Of a DNA stretch of 64,000 nt, positions 29,154 through 38,823 are shown piece by piece (position 1 is the stretch's first letter; the number at the start of each line of letters is the position of its first letter). This stretch comes from Marinactinospora thermotolerans DSM 45154 (GTDB lineage: Bacteria > Actinomycetota > Actinomycetes > Streptosporangiales > Streptosporangiaceae). The translations under genes and the position numbers were made by a program. The notes beneath the pieces were generated by a model. The model saw only the letters and a list, made by a program, of their open reading frames with translations, made no database searches and was not told the DNA's origin. The stretch is from contig NZ_FUWS01000003.1 in assembly GCF_900167435.1 (NCBI RefSeq), positions 1-64,000 on the forward strand, given 5' to 3'.

Positions 29154-30419
29154 TCAGTCCTGCCCGGTCGCGCCGACCGGACGGCGCGTGACCCGCACGA
29201 AGGGGCGGCCGCGCGCGGGCCGGACCGTGACACCGAGGTGGCGGGCCAGCAGGACCGCGGCCAGCACGGTCACCACGACCGTCACGACGCCGCCCGTGGC
29301 CAGGCTGACGCGCGGGCCGAAGGCGTCGGCGAGGAAGCCGACGATGGGGGCGCCGATCGGGGCCATGCCGAGGAAGACGAACATGTACATGCTCATCACC
29401 CGGCCGCGCATCTGGGGGTCCACCCCCAGTTGGAACAGCGCGTTCATCGACGTGTTGAACGTGAGGAAGGCGATCCCCATGGGGACCAGGACCACGATGA
29501 ACGGCAGGTAGCCCGGCACGACGGCGGACAGCGTCTCCAGCGCGCCGAACGCGAACGCGCCGATGAGGACCGTGCGCAGCCGGGGACGGTCGCGGCGGGC
29601 GGCGAGGAGCGCGCCGGCCAGGGCGCCGATCGCGATCGCCGCGGCGGCGACCCCGAAGGCGTCGGGACCGGCGCGGTAGACGTTGTTGGTCATCAACGCG
29701 ATCTGGTTCTGCACGTTGGCGCCGAACATCTGGAGGAAGGCGGTCATCACCAGGAGCAGCAGCAGGTCGCGGCGGCCCACGATGTAGCGCAGCCCCTCCC
29801 TGATCTGTCCCTTGGCCCGCGGGACCGGCTCGGTGACGTGCAGTTCCCCGGGGCGGATCAGCCACAGGCCGCCCAGGACGGCGATGAACGACAGGGCGTT
29901 GATGAGGAAGACCGGCCCGCTGCCGATCGCGGCGATGAGCAGGCCCGCGATCGCCGGACCGGTGACCCGGCCGAGCTGGAAGCTGGCGCTGTTCAACGCG
30001 ATCGCGTTGGGCAGGTCGGTGCGGCCGACCATCTCCACCACGAAGGTCTGCCGCGCGGGGTTGTCGAGGACCGTGACCAGGCCCAGCGCGAAGGCGAAGA
30101 CGTAGACGTGCCACACCTGCGCCGCCCCCGCGGTGGCCAGGACGCCCAGGATCAGCGCGAGGACGCCCATGGCGGCCTGGGTGGCGATGAGCAGGCGGCG
30201 TTTGTTCATCCGGTCCACGAGCGTGCCGCCCCACAGGCCGAACAGCAGCATCGGCAGGAACTGCAACGCCGTGGTCAGGCCGAGCGCCATGCCGCTGCCC
30301 CCGCTGAGCTGGAGGACCAGCCAGTCCTGGGCGATCCGCTGCATCCAGGTCCCCGTGTTGGAGACGACCTGGCCGATGGCGAAGAGACGGTAGTTGCGGA
30401 TGGTCAACGACCGGAACAT
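29154..30419 (-). CDS. MFS transporter (EntS-like, 12 helices) downstream of MarR
   Basis: From the ATG at 30419 (MFRSLTIRNYRLFAIGQ) the protein has 421 residues and about 12 membrane helices, matching the MFS_3/EntS exporter group. The motif GGTLVDRMNKRRLL is the A-like loop. It follows the MarR gene on the same strand. The frame stays open for ~80 codons upstream with an acidic, proline-rich sequence but no ATG, GTG or TTG in that stretch. The ATG at 30419 has no clear ribosome site, so a rare start codon or extension is possible. Substrate unknown; regulation by the MarR partner is likely. Confidence 0.85.
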   Translation of the reverse strand: MFRSLTIRNYRLFAIGQVVSNTGTWMQRIAQDWLVLQLSGGSGMALGLTTALQFLPMLLFGLWGGTLVDRMNKRRLLIATQAAMGVLALILGVLATAGAAQVWHVYVFAFALGLVTVLDNPARQTFVVEMVGRTDLPNAIALNSASFQLGRVTGPAIAGLLIAAIGSGPVFLINALSFIAVLGGLWLIRPGELHVTEPVPRAKGQIREGLRYIVGRRDLLLLLVMTAFLQMFGANVQNQIALMTNNVYRAGPDAFGVAAAAIAIGALAGALLAARRDRPRLRTVLIGAFAFGALETLSAVVPGYLPFIVVLVPMGIAFLTFNTSMNALFQLGVDPQMRGRVMSMYMFVFLGMAPIGAPIVGFLADAFGPRVSLATGGVVTVVVTVLAAVLLARHLGVTVRPARGRPFVRVTRRPVGATGQD

Positions 30420-30667
30420 CGCCGGACCGCGGCTTTTCGACGCGGTCCGGGAAGATCCGGCCGGTGCCGTGGGCTCCTCCTCGAGGGGGCCGGCGGGGGC
30501 CGGGGCGTCATCGGGGGTCGCCTCGGAGGCGGGGGCGATCGTGCCCTCGGCGTCGGGGGTGGGGCCGGTGGCGGAGTCGGTGTGGAGTCGGGTCGTGCGG
30601 TCTCGAGATGGGGTCGCGGCGGCCGTGATTCCTCCCGGTTCGTCGGTTTCCCCGCCGTCTCCCGTCG

Positions 30668-31117
30668 TCAGGACTGACTCAGCCGGTCCAGGATCTCCGC
30701 GGCCTTGCGCAACGTCGCCTTCTCGTCGGGGGTCAGCTCGCCGAGACGCTGGGTCAGCCACGCCTCCCGGCGCCTGCGATCGGCGCGCACCAGGCGGATC
30801 CCCTCCTCGGTCAGCTCGACGAGCTGCTGGCGCCGGTCGTCCGGATGCTTCGTCCGGTGCACCAGCTCCCGTTCCTCCAGCGCCGCGATGATCCTCGTCA
30901 TCGACGGCGGCTGCACCTTCTCGTGGTCGGCGAGCGCCCGTGGCGTCATCTGCCCGTGCCGGGCGAGCGTGAACAGCACGGCGGTCTGCCCCAGGGAGAG
31001 CGAGGCGTCGGGCCGCTGTGCGCGGAGTCTCCTGGCGAGCCTGCCCACGGCGACGCGCAGCACCGCGGCCAGACCGGCGTCGGTCCTGGTCTGCTGGGAT
31101 ACGGTGGGATGCTTCAT
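30668..31117 (-). CDS. MarR-family transcriptional regulator
   Basis: The 149-residue protein has a complete MarR fold: SLGQTAVLFTLARHG, helix-turn-helix MTPRALADHEKVQPPSMTRI, and wing HPDDRRQQLVELTEEG. It probably represses itself and the downstream MFS exporter. An inverted repeat overlapping its start codon (31117-31142) is the probable operator. From memory, mycobacteria have a MarR gene in a region of related gene content. Confidence 0.92.
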   Translation of the reverse strand: MKHPTVSQQTRTDAGLAAVLRVAVGRLARRLRAQRPDASLSLGQTAVLFTLARHGQMTPRALADHEKVQPPSMTRIIAALEERELVHRTKHPDDRRQQLVELTEEGIRLVRADRRRREAWLTQRLGELTPDEKATLRKAAEILDRLSQS

Positions 31118-31142
31118 TAGCAGAACTCATTACTTTTGCTAA
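31117..31142. promoter_or_regulatory. Probable MarR operator
   Basis: TTAGCA (31117-31122) and TGCTAA (31137-31142) are separated by 14 bases and overlap the start codon region of the MarR gene. The stretch is A/T-rich compared with its neighbours. Confidence 0.6.
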
Positions 31143-31222
31143 CAGTATCTCGCGGTGCCGCATTTCACGACGTGTGACACCCAGGTCCATGGCTCCCGTC
31201 ACAGCAGGCCACGGATACGCGA

Positions 31223-31253
31223 AGTGCCCCGTCCAAATAGCGGACAGGGCACT
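31223..31253 (-). terminator. Terminator hairpin after the purine permease gene
   Basis: Arms AGTGCCCCGTCC (31223-31234) and GGACAGGGCACT (31242-31253) pair with one mismatch. It lies 20 bases beyond the permease stop at 31274 and points away from it. Confidence 0.75.
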
Positions 31254-31273
31254 GTAGCGCGGCGCGGGCCGGA

Positions 31274-32794
31274 TCAGGCCATACCCAGGGCCGCCTCGAT
31301 CGGTCCCATGCAGAAGAAGACGAGGAAGGCGACCGCGACGATCCACATCAGGGGGTGGATCTCCTTGAACCGCCCCTGAGCGACCTTGATGATCGTGTAG
31401 CTGACGAACCCGGCCCCGATACCGTGGGCGATCGAGTACGAGAACGGCATGACGACGATCGTCAGGAACGCGGGGATCGCGATGCTGTAGTCGGAGAAGT
31501 CGATCCTGGTGACCTGGGTCATCATCAGGAAGCCCACGACGATGAGGACCGGCGTGGCGGCCTCGAACGGCACCAGGTTGACCAGCGGCGAGAACAACGT
31601 GGCGATGAGGAACAGCACGCCCGCGATCACCGAGGCGAAGCCCGTGCGCGCGCCCTCGCCGGCGGCCGCCGCGGACTCCGCGTAGACCGTCGCCGAGGAG
31701 GCCGACGCCGCGCCGCCCGCGGCGGCGGCCAGCGAGTCGACGACCAGGACGTTGCGGGCGCCGGGCAGGTCGCCGTCCTTGGTGAGCAGGCCGGCCTGGC
31801 CGGCGACGCCGACCATCGTGCCCATCGTGTCGAAGAAGTCCGCCAGCAGGAGCGTGAAGACCAGCAGGAGCGCCGCGACGATCCCGACCTCCCGGAAACC
31901 GCCCAGCAGGTTGAACTCGCCGATGAGGCCGAAGTCGGGGATGCCGATGACGGACCCCGAGAGCTCGGGCACGTTGAGCGACCAGCCCGTCGGGTTGGGG
32001 CCGTCCTCACCCCCGGCGGAGGGGCCGATCGAGGCGACCGCCTCGACCACGATCGCCAGCACGGTCGCGGCGATGATGCCGATCAGCATCGCGCCCTTGA
32101 CCTTGCGGACCAGGAGCACGATCGTCAGGAACAGACCGACGACGAACACCAGGAGCGGCCAGCCGGCGAGCCCACCGGGGCCGCCGAGCTGGACCGGGAC
32201 GGTGCTGTTGGCCGCGTCGGGGACCCGGCGGATGAACCCGGCGTTGACGAATCCGACCAGGGTCAGGAACAGGCCCAGGCCGACCGCGATCGCGGTCTTC
32301 AGCCCGGCCGGGATGGCCCGGAACACGGCGGTGCGGAACCCGGTCAGCACGAGGACCAGCAGGATGAGCCCCTCGATGACGACCAGACCCATCGCGTCGG
32401 CCCAGGTCATGTCGGGGGCGATGGTGACGGCGAGGGTGGCGTTGAGCCCCATGCCGGCCGCCAGACCGAGCGGGTAGCGGCCGACGATGCCCATGAGGAT
32501 CGTCATGACGCCGGCGACCAGGGAGGTGACGGCGGCCACCATCGGGATGGCGACCGAGACGTCTTCGGCGCCGCCGACCAGCGCGCCCTCACCGTCGACG
32601 GCGGTACCGATGATCAACGGGTTGAGGACGACGATGTAGGCCATGGCGAAGAACATCGCCAGGCCGCCACGCGTCTCGCGGCCGAAGTCGGAGCCACGCG
32701 CGGAGATCTGGAAGTAACCGTCCAGACGGCCCTTGAGGCCGCGCTGCGTGGACGGTGAGGAGGTCGTGGACGGGGGAACGGGCGGTTGCTTCAC
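31274..32794 (-). CDS. NCS2-family purine permease (adenine/guanine/hypoxanthine type)
   Basis: The 506-residue protein has about 12-14 membrane segments with the AzgA-like signatures RGGLAMFFAMAYIVVLNP, LAAGMGLNATLAVTIAP and LADFFDTMGTMVGVAGQAGL. These proton-linked carriers import hypoxanthine, guanine or adenine. The start is GTG at 32794; the ribosome site is weak. A divergent DUF2530 gene lies beyond a 169-base intergenic region in which I see no purine riboswitch. Confidence 0.9.
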   Translation of the reverse strand: MKQPPVPPSTTSSPSTQRGLKGRLDGYFQISARGSDFGRETRGGLAMFFAMAYIVVLNPLIIGTAVDGEGALVGGAEDVSVAIPMVAAVTSLVAGVMTILMGIVGRYPLGLAAGMGLNATLAVTIAPDMTWADAMGLVVIEGLILLVLVLTGFRTAVFRAIPAGLKTAIAVGLGLFLTLVGFVNAGFIRRVPDAANSTVPVQLGGPGGLAGWPLLVFVVGLFLTIVLLVRKVKGAMLIGIIAATVLAIVVEAVASIGPSAGGEDGPNPTGWSLNVPELSGSVIGIPDFGLIGEFNLLGGFREVGIVAALLLVFTLLLADFFDTMGTMVGVAGQAGLLTKDGDLPGARNVLVVDSLAAAAGGAASASSATVYAESAAAAGEGARTGFASVIAGVLFLIATLFSPLVNLVPFEAATPVLIVVGFLMMTQVTRIDFSDYSIAIPAFLTIVVMPFSYSIAHGIGAGFVSYTIIKVAQGRFKEIHPLMWIVAVAFLVFFCMGPIEAALGMA

Positions 32795-32963
32795 TCGCTT
32801 AAGCCTGACATGTCCGAGTTACGGTACTAAGACAGGTTAATTGCATCTTTCTCCAAGTCAGGACGCTTGTGAGGCTTTCCTCTTTGGAGGATCATCCAAG
32901 TCCACCCGGGGATCGCCGCCCGCGCCGGGCCTCGGGGGACGGACGATCGTCTAGCCTGAAACC

Positions 32964-33299
32964 GTGCGCAAACCCCGCCGCCCCGACCCCGAGGTCCTCG
33001 AGTTCGACTACCGCGTCCCCACCGCCTTGGGGTCGATCGGTTGGACGGTCGCGCTCGTGGTCCTCCTGGCCATGGGCGACCGCCTGCCCCTCGAGTCCCG
33101 CTGGTGGATCTGGGTGTGCGTGACCGGGATCGCCCTCGGCGTCTTCGCCTACTTCTACATCCCCCGCCTCCTGCGCAAACGCGCCGAGGCCGAACAGCGG
33201 CACGCCGCCCGCAGGAACGCCGGATCCAAGCCCCCCGCCTCCGCGGCGCCGGCCGAGGGGGCCGGCCCGTCCGGAACGACCTCGGACGCAGCCCCCTGA
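32964..33299 (+). CDS. DUF2530 small membrane protein
   Basis: The 111-residue protein begins KPRRPDPEVLEFDYRVP, then has two membrane helices (SIGWTVALVVLLAMG, WVCVTGIALGVFAYFYI), as in DUF2530 proteins of actinobacteria, and a disordered alanine/proline C-terminus. The start is GTG at 32964. Function unknown. It is divergent from the purine permease. Confidence 0.78.
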   Translation: MRKPRRPDPEVLEFDYRVPTALGSIGWTVALVVLLAMGDRLPLESRWWIWVCVTGIALGVFAYFYIPRLLRKRAEAEQRHAARRNAGSKPPASAAPAEGAGPSGTTSDAAP

Positions 33300-33339
33300 G
33301 CCGGGATCCTTTCCGGTATATGTCCTTGATAATGGGCTA

Positions 33340-34827
33340 GTGCCTGATTCGCTTCGCCCTCTCTCGCCCCGGCTCGCCGAGCGACTGCGTCAGATCCTGA
33401 TCGACGCCGACTACACCGTGTCCGGCGTGCGCGACCGACTCGGGAGCACGGCCGCCCGCGCCCTCGCCCGCGAGCAGCTCGTCCCCGCGCTGCGCGCCAC
33501 CGGCGGCGAGGAGCGCCTCGGCGTGCTGCTGCGGCTGTGGTGGCTTCAGGAACCCGTCGCGGAGGAGGCCGCCCGCGCCATCCTGCCGGTCCCCGAACTC
33601 GCCGACGTCGGCCTGCTGGCGGTCTCGGGCGGCACGGTCCGGGCGCGGGTGCACCTGGGCCCGTGGGAGCTCGACGGGGGACGGCCCGGCTACGTCGTCT
33701 CCGACCTGACGGTCCGCCCCGGCCACGGACAGCCCCGCCCCGACCACGTCGTGGGAGCCGGCGGCGCCTCCATGACGCTGTCCGAACTCCTGGTGGACGG
33801 CCCGGTGGAGCGCGCGCTCGACATCGGCACGGGATGCGGCGTGCAGTCACTGCACCTGTCCGGCCGCGCCGGAGAGGTCTGGGCCACCGACCTCAACCCC
33901 CGCGCGCTGCGGATGGCCGAGATGAGCTGCGCGCTGTCGGGGGTCTCCAACGTCCGCACCCGCGAGGGGTCGCTGTACGAGCCGGTCGCCGAGGAGCGGT
34001 TCGACCTGATCGTCTCCAACCCTCCGTTCGTGGTCACCCCCGGCTCCGCCCGCTACACCTACCGCGAGTCGGGGATGGCCGGTGACGCGGTGTGCGCCGA
34101 GATCGTCCGCAACGCCCCCGCCCACCTCACCGACGGGGGCTGGTGCCAGCTCCTCGCGAACTGGCTGCACGTGGACGGCGAGGACTGGCGCGACCGGGTG
34201 GGCGAATGGGTCACCGGCACGGGATGCTCCGGCTGGGTGGTCCAACGCGACGTCCAGGACCCGGCCGAGTACGTCGAACTGTGGCTGCGCGACTCCTGCG
34301 AGCACGGCACCCCCGAGTACACCCGCCGCTACGACGCCTGGCTGGACTACTTCGAGCGCGAGGGCATCAAGGGCATCGGCTTCGGCTGGATCTGCCTGCG
34401 CAACGACGTCGCCCAGGACGCCGCGGTCCGGATCGAGGAGCTGCGCCACGAGATCGAACGCCCCGTCGGCGGCTACCTGCCCGACGTGGTGGACGGGGCG
34501 ATGACCTCGCACCGCCTCACCGACGCCGCCCTGCTGTCGGCCCACCTCGCCCTCGCCCCCGGCGTGAAGGAGGAGCGGATCGGGGTGCCGGGCGCCCCCG
34601 ACCCCGAACGCATCCTGCTGCGGCAGAGCGACGGCCTGCACCGAGTCGCCCAGGTGGGCACCGTGGAGGCCGCGCTGGCGGGGGTGTGCGACGGGACGAT
34701 GCCCGTGGGCCCCCTGCTCGACGCGATCGCGGAGCTGACCGGCCAGGACCCGGCCGAGCTACGCGCCCGCACCCCCGACGTGCTGCGCGGGCTGATCGCC
34801 GAGGGGTTCTTCCGCGTGGCCCGCTGA
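33340..34827 (+). CDS. SAM-dependent methyltransferase of the N5-glutamine (HemK/PrmC-like) type
   Basis: The 495-residue protein has an N-terminal helical domain (1-~130), a Rossmann methyltransferase core and a C-terminal winged-helix-like domain (~390-495). Motif I is ALDIGTGCGVQS (~160-171); the catalytic NPPF motif is N227-P-P-F230, which binds the amide nitrogen of the substrate in glutamine and adenine methyltransferases. Proteins with these extra domains are found in actinobacteria; their substrate is unknown, although a release-factor or ribosomal glutamine is plausible. The start is GTG at 33340. Confidence 0.85.
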   Translation: MPDSLRPLSPRLAERLRQILIDADYTVSGVRDRLGSTAARALAREQLVPALRATGGEERLGVLLRLWWLQEPVAEEAARAILPVPELADVGLLAVSGGTVRARVHLGPWELDGGRPGYVVSDLTVRPGHGQPRPDHVVGAGGASMTLSELLVDGPVERALDIGTGCGVQSLHLSGRAGEVWATDLNPRALRMAEMSCALSGVSNVRTREGSLYEPVAEERFDLIVSNPPFVVTPGSARYTYRESGMAGDAVCAEIVRNAPAHLTDGGWCQLLANWLHVDGEDWRDRVGEWVTGTGCSGWVVQRDVQDPAEYVELWLRDSCEHGTPEYTRRYDAWLDYFEREGIKGIGFGWICLRNDVAQDAAVRIEELRHEIERPVGGYLPDVVDGAMTSHRLTDAALLSAHLALAPGVKEERIGVPGAPDPERILLRQSDGLHRVAQVGTVEAALAGVCDGTMPVGPLLDAIAELTGQDPAELRARTPDVLRGLIAEGFFRVAR

Positions 34828-34850
34828 CCCGGCCGCCCTCGTGCCGGGGC

Positions 34851-37800
34851 TCAGGCGGTGGGCAGCGGATCGAGGTCGGCCTCGGCCAGCAGGTCGGAGA
34901 CGGTCTGCGGGTCGCGCAGCACCGCCGAGACGAGGTGGCGGCGTTCCCACCGGCCCGCCCCCCAGGCCAGCGCGCGGGCCAGGCCGTCGCTCGTGGAGGC
35001 GTGCACCGCGCCCTTGACCCGGCGCCACTCCACCGGCACCCCGTCGACGAGCAGTTCCTCGTGATGCAGGTAGGTGAGCACGTCGGTGTCCAGGAAGACG
35101 CGCACGACGTCGGGGACCGGGCGGATCTCCCCCGACGAGGTGACCCGTCCCTCGATCTCCTCGCCGGCCAGCGCGACGTCGAGCACGTCGGCGAGGGTCT
35201 CCGCGAGGTCGGCGGGGGCCAGGATCACCGGCCGGTCGGCGAGCAGCGGGAGAAGGTCGGGCTCGTCGACCACGACGGCCTCCTCGGCGTCGACGACCAC
35301 GAGCGCGCCCGCGCGCACCGCGCGCACGGCCTCGGGAGGCGTCACCCGGTCGGGTCCGACCACGGCCAGCGCCGTCCAGATGCCGCGCAGCCCCTCGCGC
35401 GACACCTTCAGGGAGGGATCGGCCAGGCGTTCCAGCAGCTCGTCGGGGCCGTCCGGCTCGGCCAGCAGGTCCGCGAGGGAGTCGCGCACCCCCAGGGCCC
35501 GGGCGAGCCCGATGTCGATCCCGGCCGGCAGCTCGGCGTAGAGCCCGCGCAGGGCGGGGTCGGCCGTAGGGAGCCGCAGCTCGGTGGGCGGCCGACCATC
35601 GATCAGGGCGCCCGTGCGCAGCCACCAGGCGGTGTAGGAGGGCACCTGGACGGTCCGGCCGTCGGCGCCCAGCACCCGGGCCGGATCGGCGACGGCGGCG
35701 CGCGGCCCGGGCGCGGTGAGCAGGTCGAGCGCCCGCGGCCAGCGGTCCTCGCGGACGAACTCCAGGTCGCGCACCCCGACGAACTCGGGGACGACGGGGG
35801 GCAGCTCGGGATCGCCCAGTCGTTCGGCGACCTCGGCGGCCCACTCCTCCAGGCCGTCCAAGGGCAGGTCGTCCTCTGCCGCGAGCGCGTCCGCGAGGGT
35901 CACGTCCTCGGCCCGCAGCACCGCGAAGGAGCGCAGGACGCCGACGGCCTCAAGGGCCTCGGCGCCGTGGCGTTCGACGAGCTCGCCATCGACGACCCCG
36001 AACGGGGCGTCCTCGACGAACACCTCGCGCAACGGGCTGTCGGGGAGCAGCAGCTCGCCGGCCGGCGAATAGCCGCCCTCGTCGTCGCGCAGGGCGAGCT
36101 CGGCCAGCCACGGCGCCTCGTCCACCGTGAAACCGGTGGCCGACACCAGTTCGAGCACCGCGTGGGCGATGCCATCGGGCTCGTCGGCGTCCAGGGAGTG
36201 CTCGACCGCCGCCCGGGTCGACGGGTCGGTGAGGACGGCCCGCTCGTTGGCCTCGACCGCGCCCAGCCGTAGCAGCAGCGGATCGGCGGCCCGCGGGTGG
36301 ACGATGCGCAGCCCCAGGGGGACCAGCGAGTCGGGGTCGAGCGCCCCCGAGGCGAACGCCTCGCCGCTGGGCAGCAGCAGCCCGCGCGGGCCGCGTACGA
36401 GCCTGCCGTCGACCAGGGGGACGGCGAGCGCGCCGAGCTCGCCGAGGTCGGCGCCGCCGGCCCCCGCGCCGCGCAGCGCGGCGTACAGGCGCGCCCACCA
36501 CTCGGGGTCCCGTTCCAGGTCGGCGAGCATGTCGGCGAGTTCGGCCAGGCCCAGACGGCGCGTCCGGAGCGCGGCCAGCCCCGGGTGCCGGGGGTCGTAG
36601 GTCCCCGGAAGCAGGTTGGCCACCACGTCGCCGAGCACATCGGTGAGCTCGGCCCCACCCTCGATCACGACCGCGTCGCGCGGGCGCACGGGATCGCCGG
36701 ACACGGTGGCGAGGAACGGCGTGTCGCGGATCCGTTCGGCGGCCAGGGCGCGGAAACGCGCGTCGAACTCGCCGCTTGCCAGGGTGGGGAGGGGAACGAG
36801 GTCGGGCGCCTTGCGCGGACCGACCTGACACAGCAGGTCGCAGTAGGCGTCGACGGCCGCGCCGAGCAGCGCGTCGGCGGCCGGGCCGGAGGCGACGCGC
36901 CGCCGGTCGGGGGTGAGCGGGAAGGAGGCGATGAGCAGGGCGGGAAGGTGCAGCCCGGCGTCACTGGGGGTGGGGGCGTGCACGACCCGGGGGACGTCGG
37001 AGGGCGGCGGCACGGGATCGCCGGCGTCGTCGAGCGCGACGGCCCAGGTGAGCGCCCAGGTGGAGCGTTCGCGTTCCTCGGTGGGACGGTCGGCCAGCAG
37101 TTCGGGGGCGAACCGCCCCGTACGGGTGAGGGTGTGCCACACGGTCACGCGCTCGCCCGAGGTGTCGCGGACGGACACCGTGACCTGCCCGGACGCGGGG
37201 CCGGGGTCGGCGCGCAATACCCGGACGGCACCGTCGAGGTCGATCTCGACCTGGGCCAGCGCGGGCAGCGCGAGCAGCAGCGCCTGGCCGGTCTCGCGCA
37301 GCTGCCGGGCCAGGCGGTCGCGGGCGTCGGAGTCGCGCAGGAGCAGGCGGACCTCGGTGTCGTACCCCTCGGGCGGGGCCGCGTCGGCCTCGAAGGGCAG
37401 CCGGAGCAGCGGGACCGCCCCCGCCCGACGCTCGATCTCGGCCGCGAGCCCGGGACGCGCTCCAGAGGCGAGCAGGGCGGCCCGGACCTCGGCGAGGGCG
37501 CGTTCCCGCTCCCAGCGGACGGCACCGTCCCGCGAGGCGATGGTGACGTCGTCGCTCAGGGCGGCGACCGCGGAGAACCCGACACCGAACCGGCCGGCCG
37601 TGGCGGAATCGGCGGGATCGCGCTTGGCCGAGGCGCGCAGTGTGGACAGGGACTCGACCCCGGCGGCGGTGAGCGGGGCTCCGGTGTTGGCCGCGGCGAA
37701 CACCGCGCCGCGCAGCGCCAGCCGCAACCGTCCGCGACCGCCGGCCCGCGCGGCGGCGTCAGCGGCGTTTTGGGCCAGCTCCACGACCACCCGGTCGCGG

Positions 37801-37931
37801 TAGCCCCCGAGGGCGTAGTCCTCCTCGGCGTTGGCGTCCTCGCGGAAGCGAGCGGGCGAGTCGGCCCAGCCGTTGAGGACGCGCCGGCGCAGCTCGGCGA
37901 CGCCGAACGGATCGACCTTGGCCTGGACCAT
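34851..37931 (-). CDS. Sacsin-type GHKL (Hsp90-like) ATPase protein
   Basis: The 1026-residue protein has an N-terminal Hsp90-like ATPase domain: E51-L-A-Q-N55-AADAA (N-box, magnesium ligand), AANTGAPLTAAG (~80-91, nucleotide loop) and GRFGVGFSAV (~113-122, lid glycines). The remaining ~800 residues are leucine/acid-rich and have no recognised enzyme motif. Actinobacterial proteins of this length carry a sacsin N-terminal-like domain and may act as chaperones or ATP-dependent switches. The N-box and G2 loop are intact, so ATP binding is expected. It is convergent with the methyltransferase gene. Confidence 0.82.
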   Translation of the reverse strand: MVQAKVDPFGVAELRRRVLNGWADSPARFREDANAEEDYALGGYRDRVVVELAQNAADAAARAGGRGRLRLALRGAVFAAANTGAPLTAAGVESLSTLRASAKRDPADSATAGRFGVGFSAVAALSDDVTIASRDGAVRWERERALAEVRAALLASGARPGLAAEIERRAGAVPLLRLPFEADAAPPEGYDTEVRLLLRDSDARDRLARQLRETGQALLLALPALAQVEIDLDGAVRVLRADPGPASGQVTVSVRDTSGERVTVWHTLTRTGRFAPELLADRPTEERERSTWALTWAVALDDAGDPVPPPSDVPRVVHAPTPSDAGLHLPALLIASFPLTPDRRRVASGPAADALLGAAVDAYCDLLCQVGPRKAPDLVPLPTLASGEFDARFRALAAERIRDTPFLATVSGDPVRPRDAVVIEGGAELTDVLGDVVANLLPGTYDPRHPGLAALRTRRLGLAELADMLADLERDPEWWARLYAALRGAGAGGADLGELGALAVPLVDGRLVRGPRGLLLPSGEAFASGALDPDSLVPLGLRIVHPRAADPLLLRLGAVEANERAVLTDPSTRAAVEHSLDADEPDGIAHAVLELVSATGFTVDEAPWLAELALRDDEGGYSPAGELLLPDSPLREVFVEDAPFGVVDGELVERHGAEALEAVGVLRSFAVLRAEDVTLADALAAEDDLPLDGLEEWAAEVAERLGDPELPPVVPEFVGVRDLEFVREDRWPRALDLLTAPGPRAAVADPARVLGADGRTVQVPSYTAWWLRTGALIDGRPPTELRLPTADPALRGLYAELPAGIDIGLARALGVRDSLADLLAEPDGPDELLERLADPSLKVSREGLRGIWTALAVVGPDRVTPPEAVRAVRAGALVVVDAEEAVVVDEPDLLPLLADRPVILAPADLAETLADVLDVALAGEEIEGRVTSSGEIRPVPDVVRVFLDTDVLTYLHHEELLVDGVPVEWRRVKGAVHASTSDGLARALAWGAGRWERRHLVSAVLRDPQTVSDLLAEADLDPLPTA

Positions 37932-38034
37932 GCGGGCTCCTCCCGAAACGGTGCGGGACTACGGTACGCGACCCGGGCCCGGGCGCCACGCCGTTTTCCA
38001 CCTCTCGTCCGATCTCGGGAGGAGCCGCACCGTT

Positions 38035-38697
38035 CTAGCCCTGCTGGACCGGGACCTGGGGGCCCTCCGACGCCTGGACGAGCACGAACCCCTGGCCCTC
38101 GAAGGCGAGCTGGACCGCCTCGCCGCTGCCGCGCCCGATCAGCGCGCCGGCCTTCACGGTGCGCCGCACGCCGGTGCGCAGCGAACTGGACCAGGCGACG
38201 GCGGAGTCGGTGTCGACGAAGGTGGGCTGGTCGACGTTGAGCATCACCGGGGTGCCGTGGCAGGCGATGGCCAGCCGCCCCTGACCGGTGAACACCGTGT
38301 TGAACAGGCCCCCGGCCGCGATGCCGGCGCCTTCGACCCGCCGGATGTCCCACTGGAGGCCCGACTCGAAGGCGAGCACGTTCTCGCCGTTGACGGTGAC
38401 GGAGTCGCCCTCCAGGTCGATCACGTGGATCTCCCAGGCGTCGCGGGCCAGGAACACGTCGCCCCGCCCCGACACCCTCATCAGCGGGAGCCCCTCGCCG
38501 GTGATGGCCTTCTTGAACAGCCGACCGATCCCGCCCGCGCCCTGGTAGGCGAAGTCGACCTCGCCCTGGTAGGCCACCATCGCGCCCTGGCGGGCGAAGA
38601 ACTCCCCGTTCAGGGCGACCCGCAGCATCTTGGAGTTCTGCAGGGTCATGCCGGGCCCGCTGGTCTCCCGGGCCTGGTTGAAGAGTTCACTGCGCAC
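38035..38697 (-). CDS. AIM24-family protein
   Basis: The 220-residue beta-rich protein has AIM24 motifs GEFFARQGAMVAYQGEVDF, VFLARDAWEIHVIDL and AWSSSLRTGVRRTVKAG. AIM24 proteins were named from a yeast mitochondrial gene; in bacteria the fold is found in envelope or stress-related settings but function is unclear. No signal peptide is present. The start is GTG at 38697. It precedes the GHKL ATPase gene on the same strand, about 100 bases apart, with no obvious terminator between. Confidence 0.85.
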   Translation of the reverse strand: MRSELFNQARETSGPGMTLQNSKMLRVALNGEFFARQGAMVAYQGEVDFAYQGAGGIGRLFKKAITGEGLPLMRVSGRGDVFLARDAWEIHVIDLEGDSVTVNGENVLAFESGLQWDIRRVEGAGIAAGGLFNTVFTGQGRLAIACHGTPVMLNVDQPTFVDTDSAVAWSSSLRTGVRRTVKAGALIGRGSGEAVQLAFEGQGFVLVQASEGPQVPVQQG

Positions 38698-38777
38698 GAT
38701 CGGTTCCCTTCGGCTGTCCTGGTGGGGTGGTGTCCCCAGATGGGACGCGCGGGACGCGACAAGGGTTCCATGACGGC

Positions 38778-38818
38778 CCGTCCCACCTCCGCGGACACAC
38801 CCGGCGGAGGCGGGACGG
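38778..38818 (-). terminator. Terminator after the DUF3027 gene
   Basis: Arms CCGTCCCACCTCCGC (38778-38792) and GCGGAGGCGGGACGG (38804-38818) pair with a single mismatch, just past the DUF3027 stop on the minus strand. Confidence 0.8.
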
Positions 38819-38823
38819 TCGGA

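Noticed and set aside
29154-31346. A single 730-residue protein fusing a MarR-like region with the MFS transporter
   Set aside because: The MarR protein is encoded in another frame with its own start and stop; the long frame is out of phase over it.
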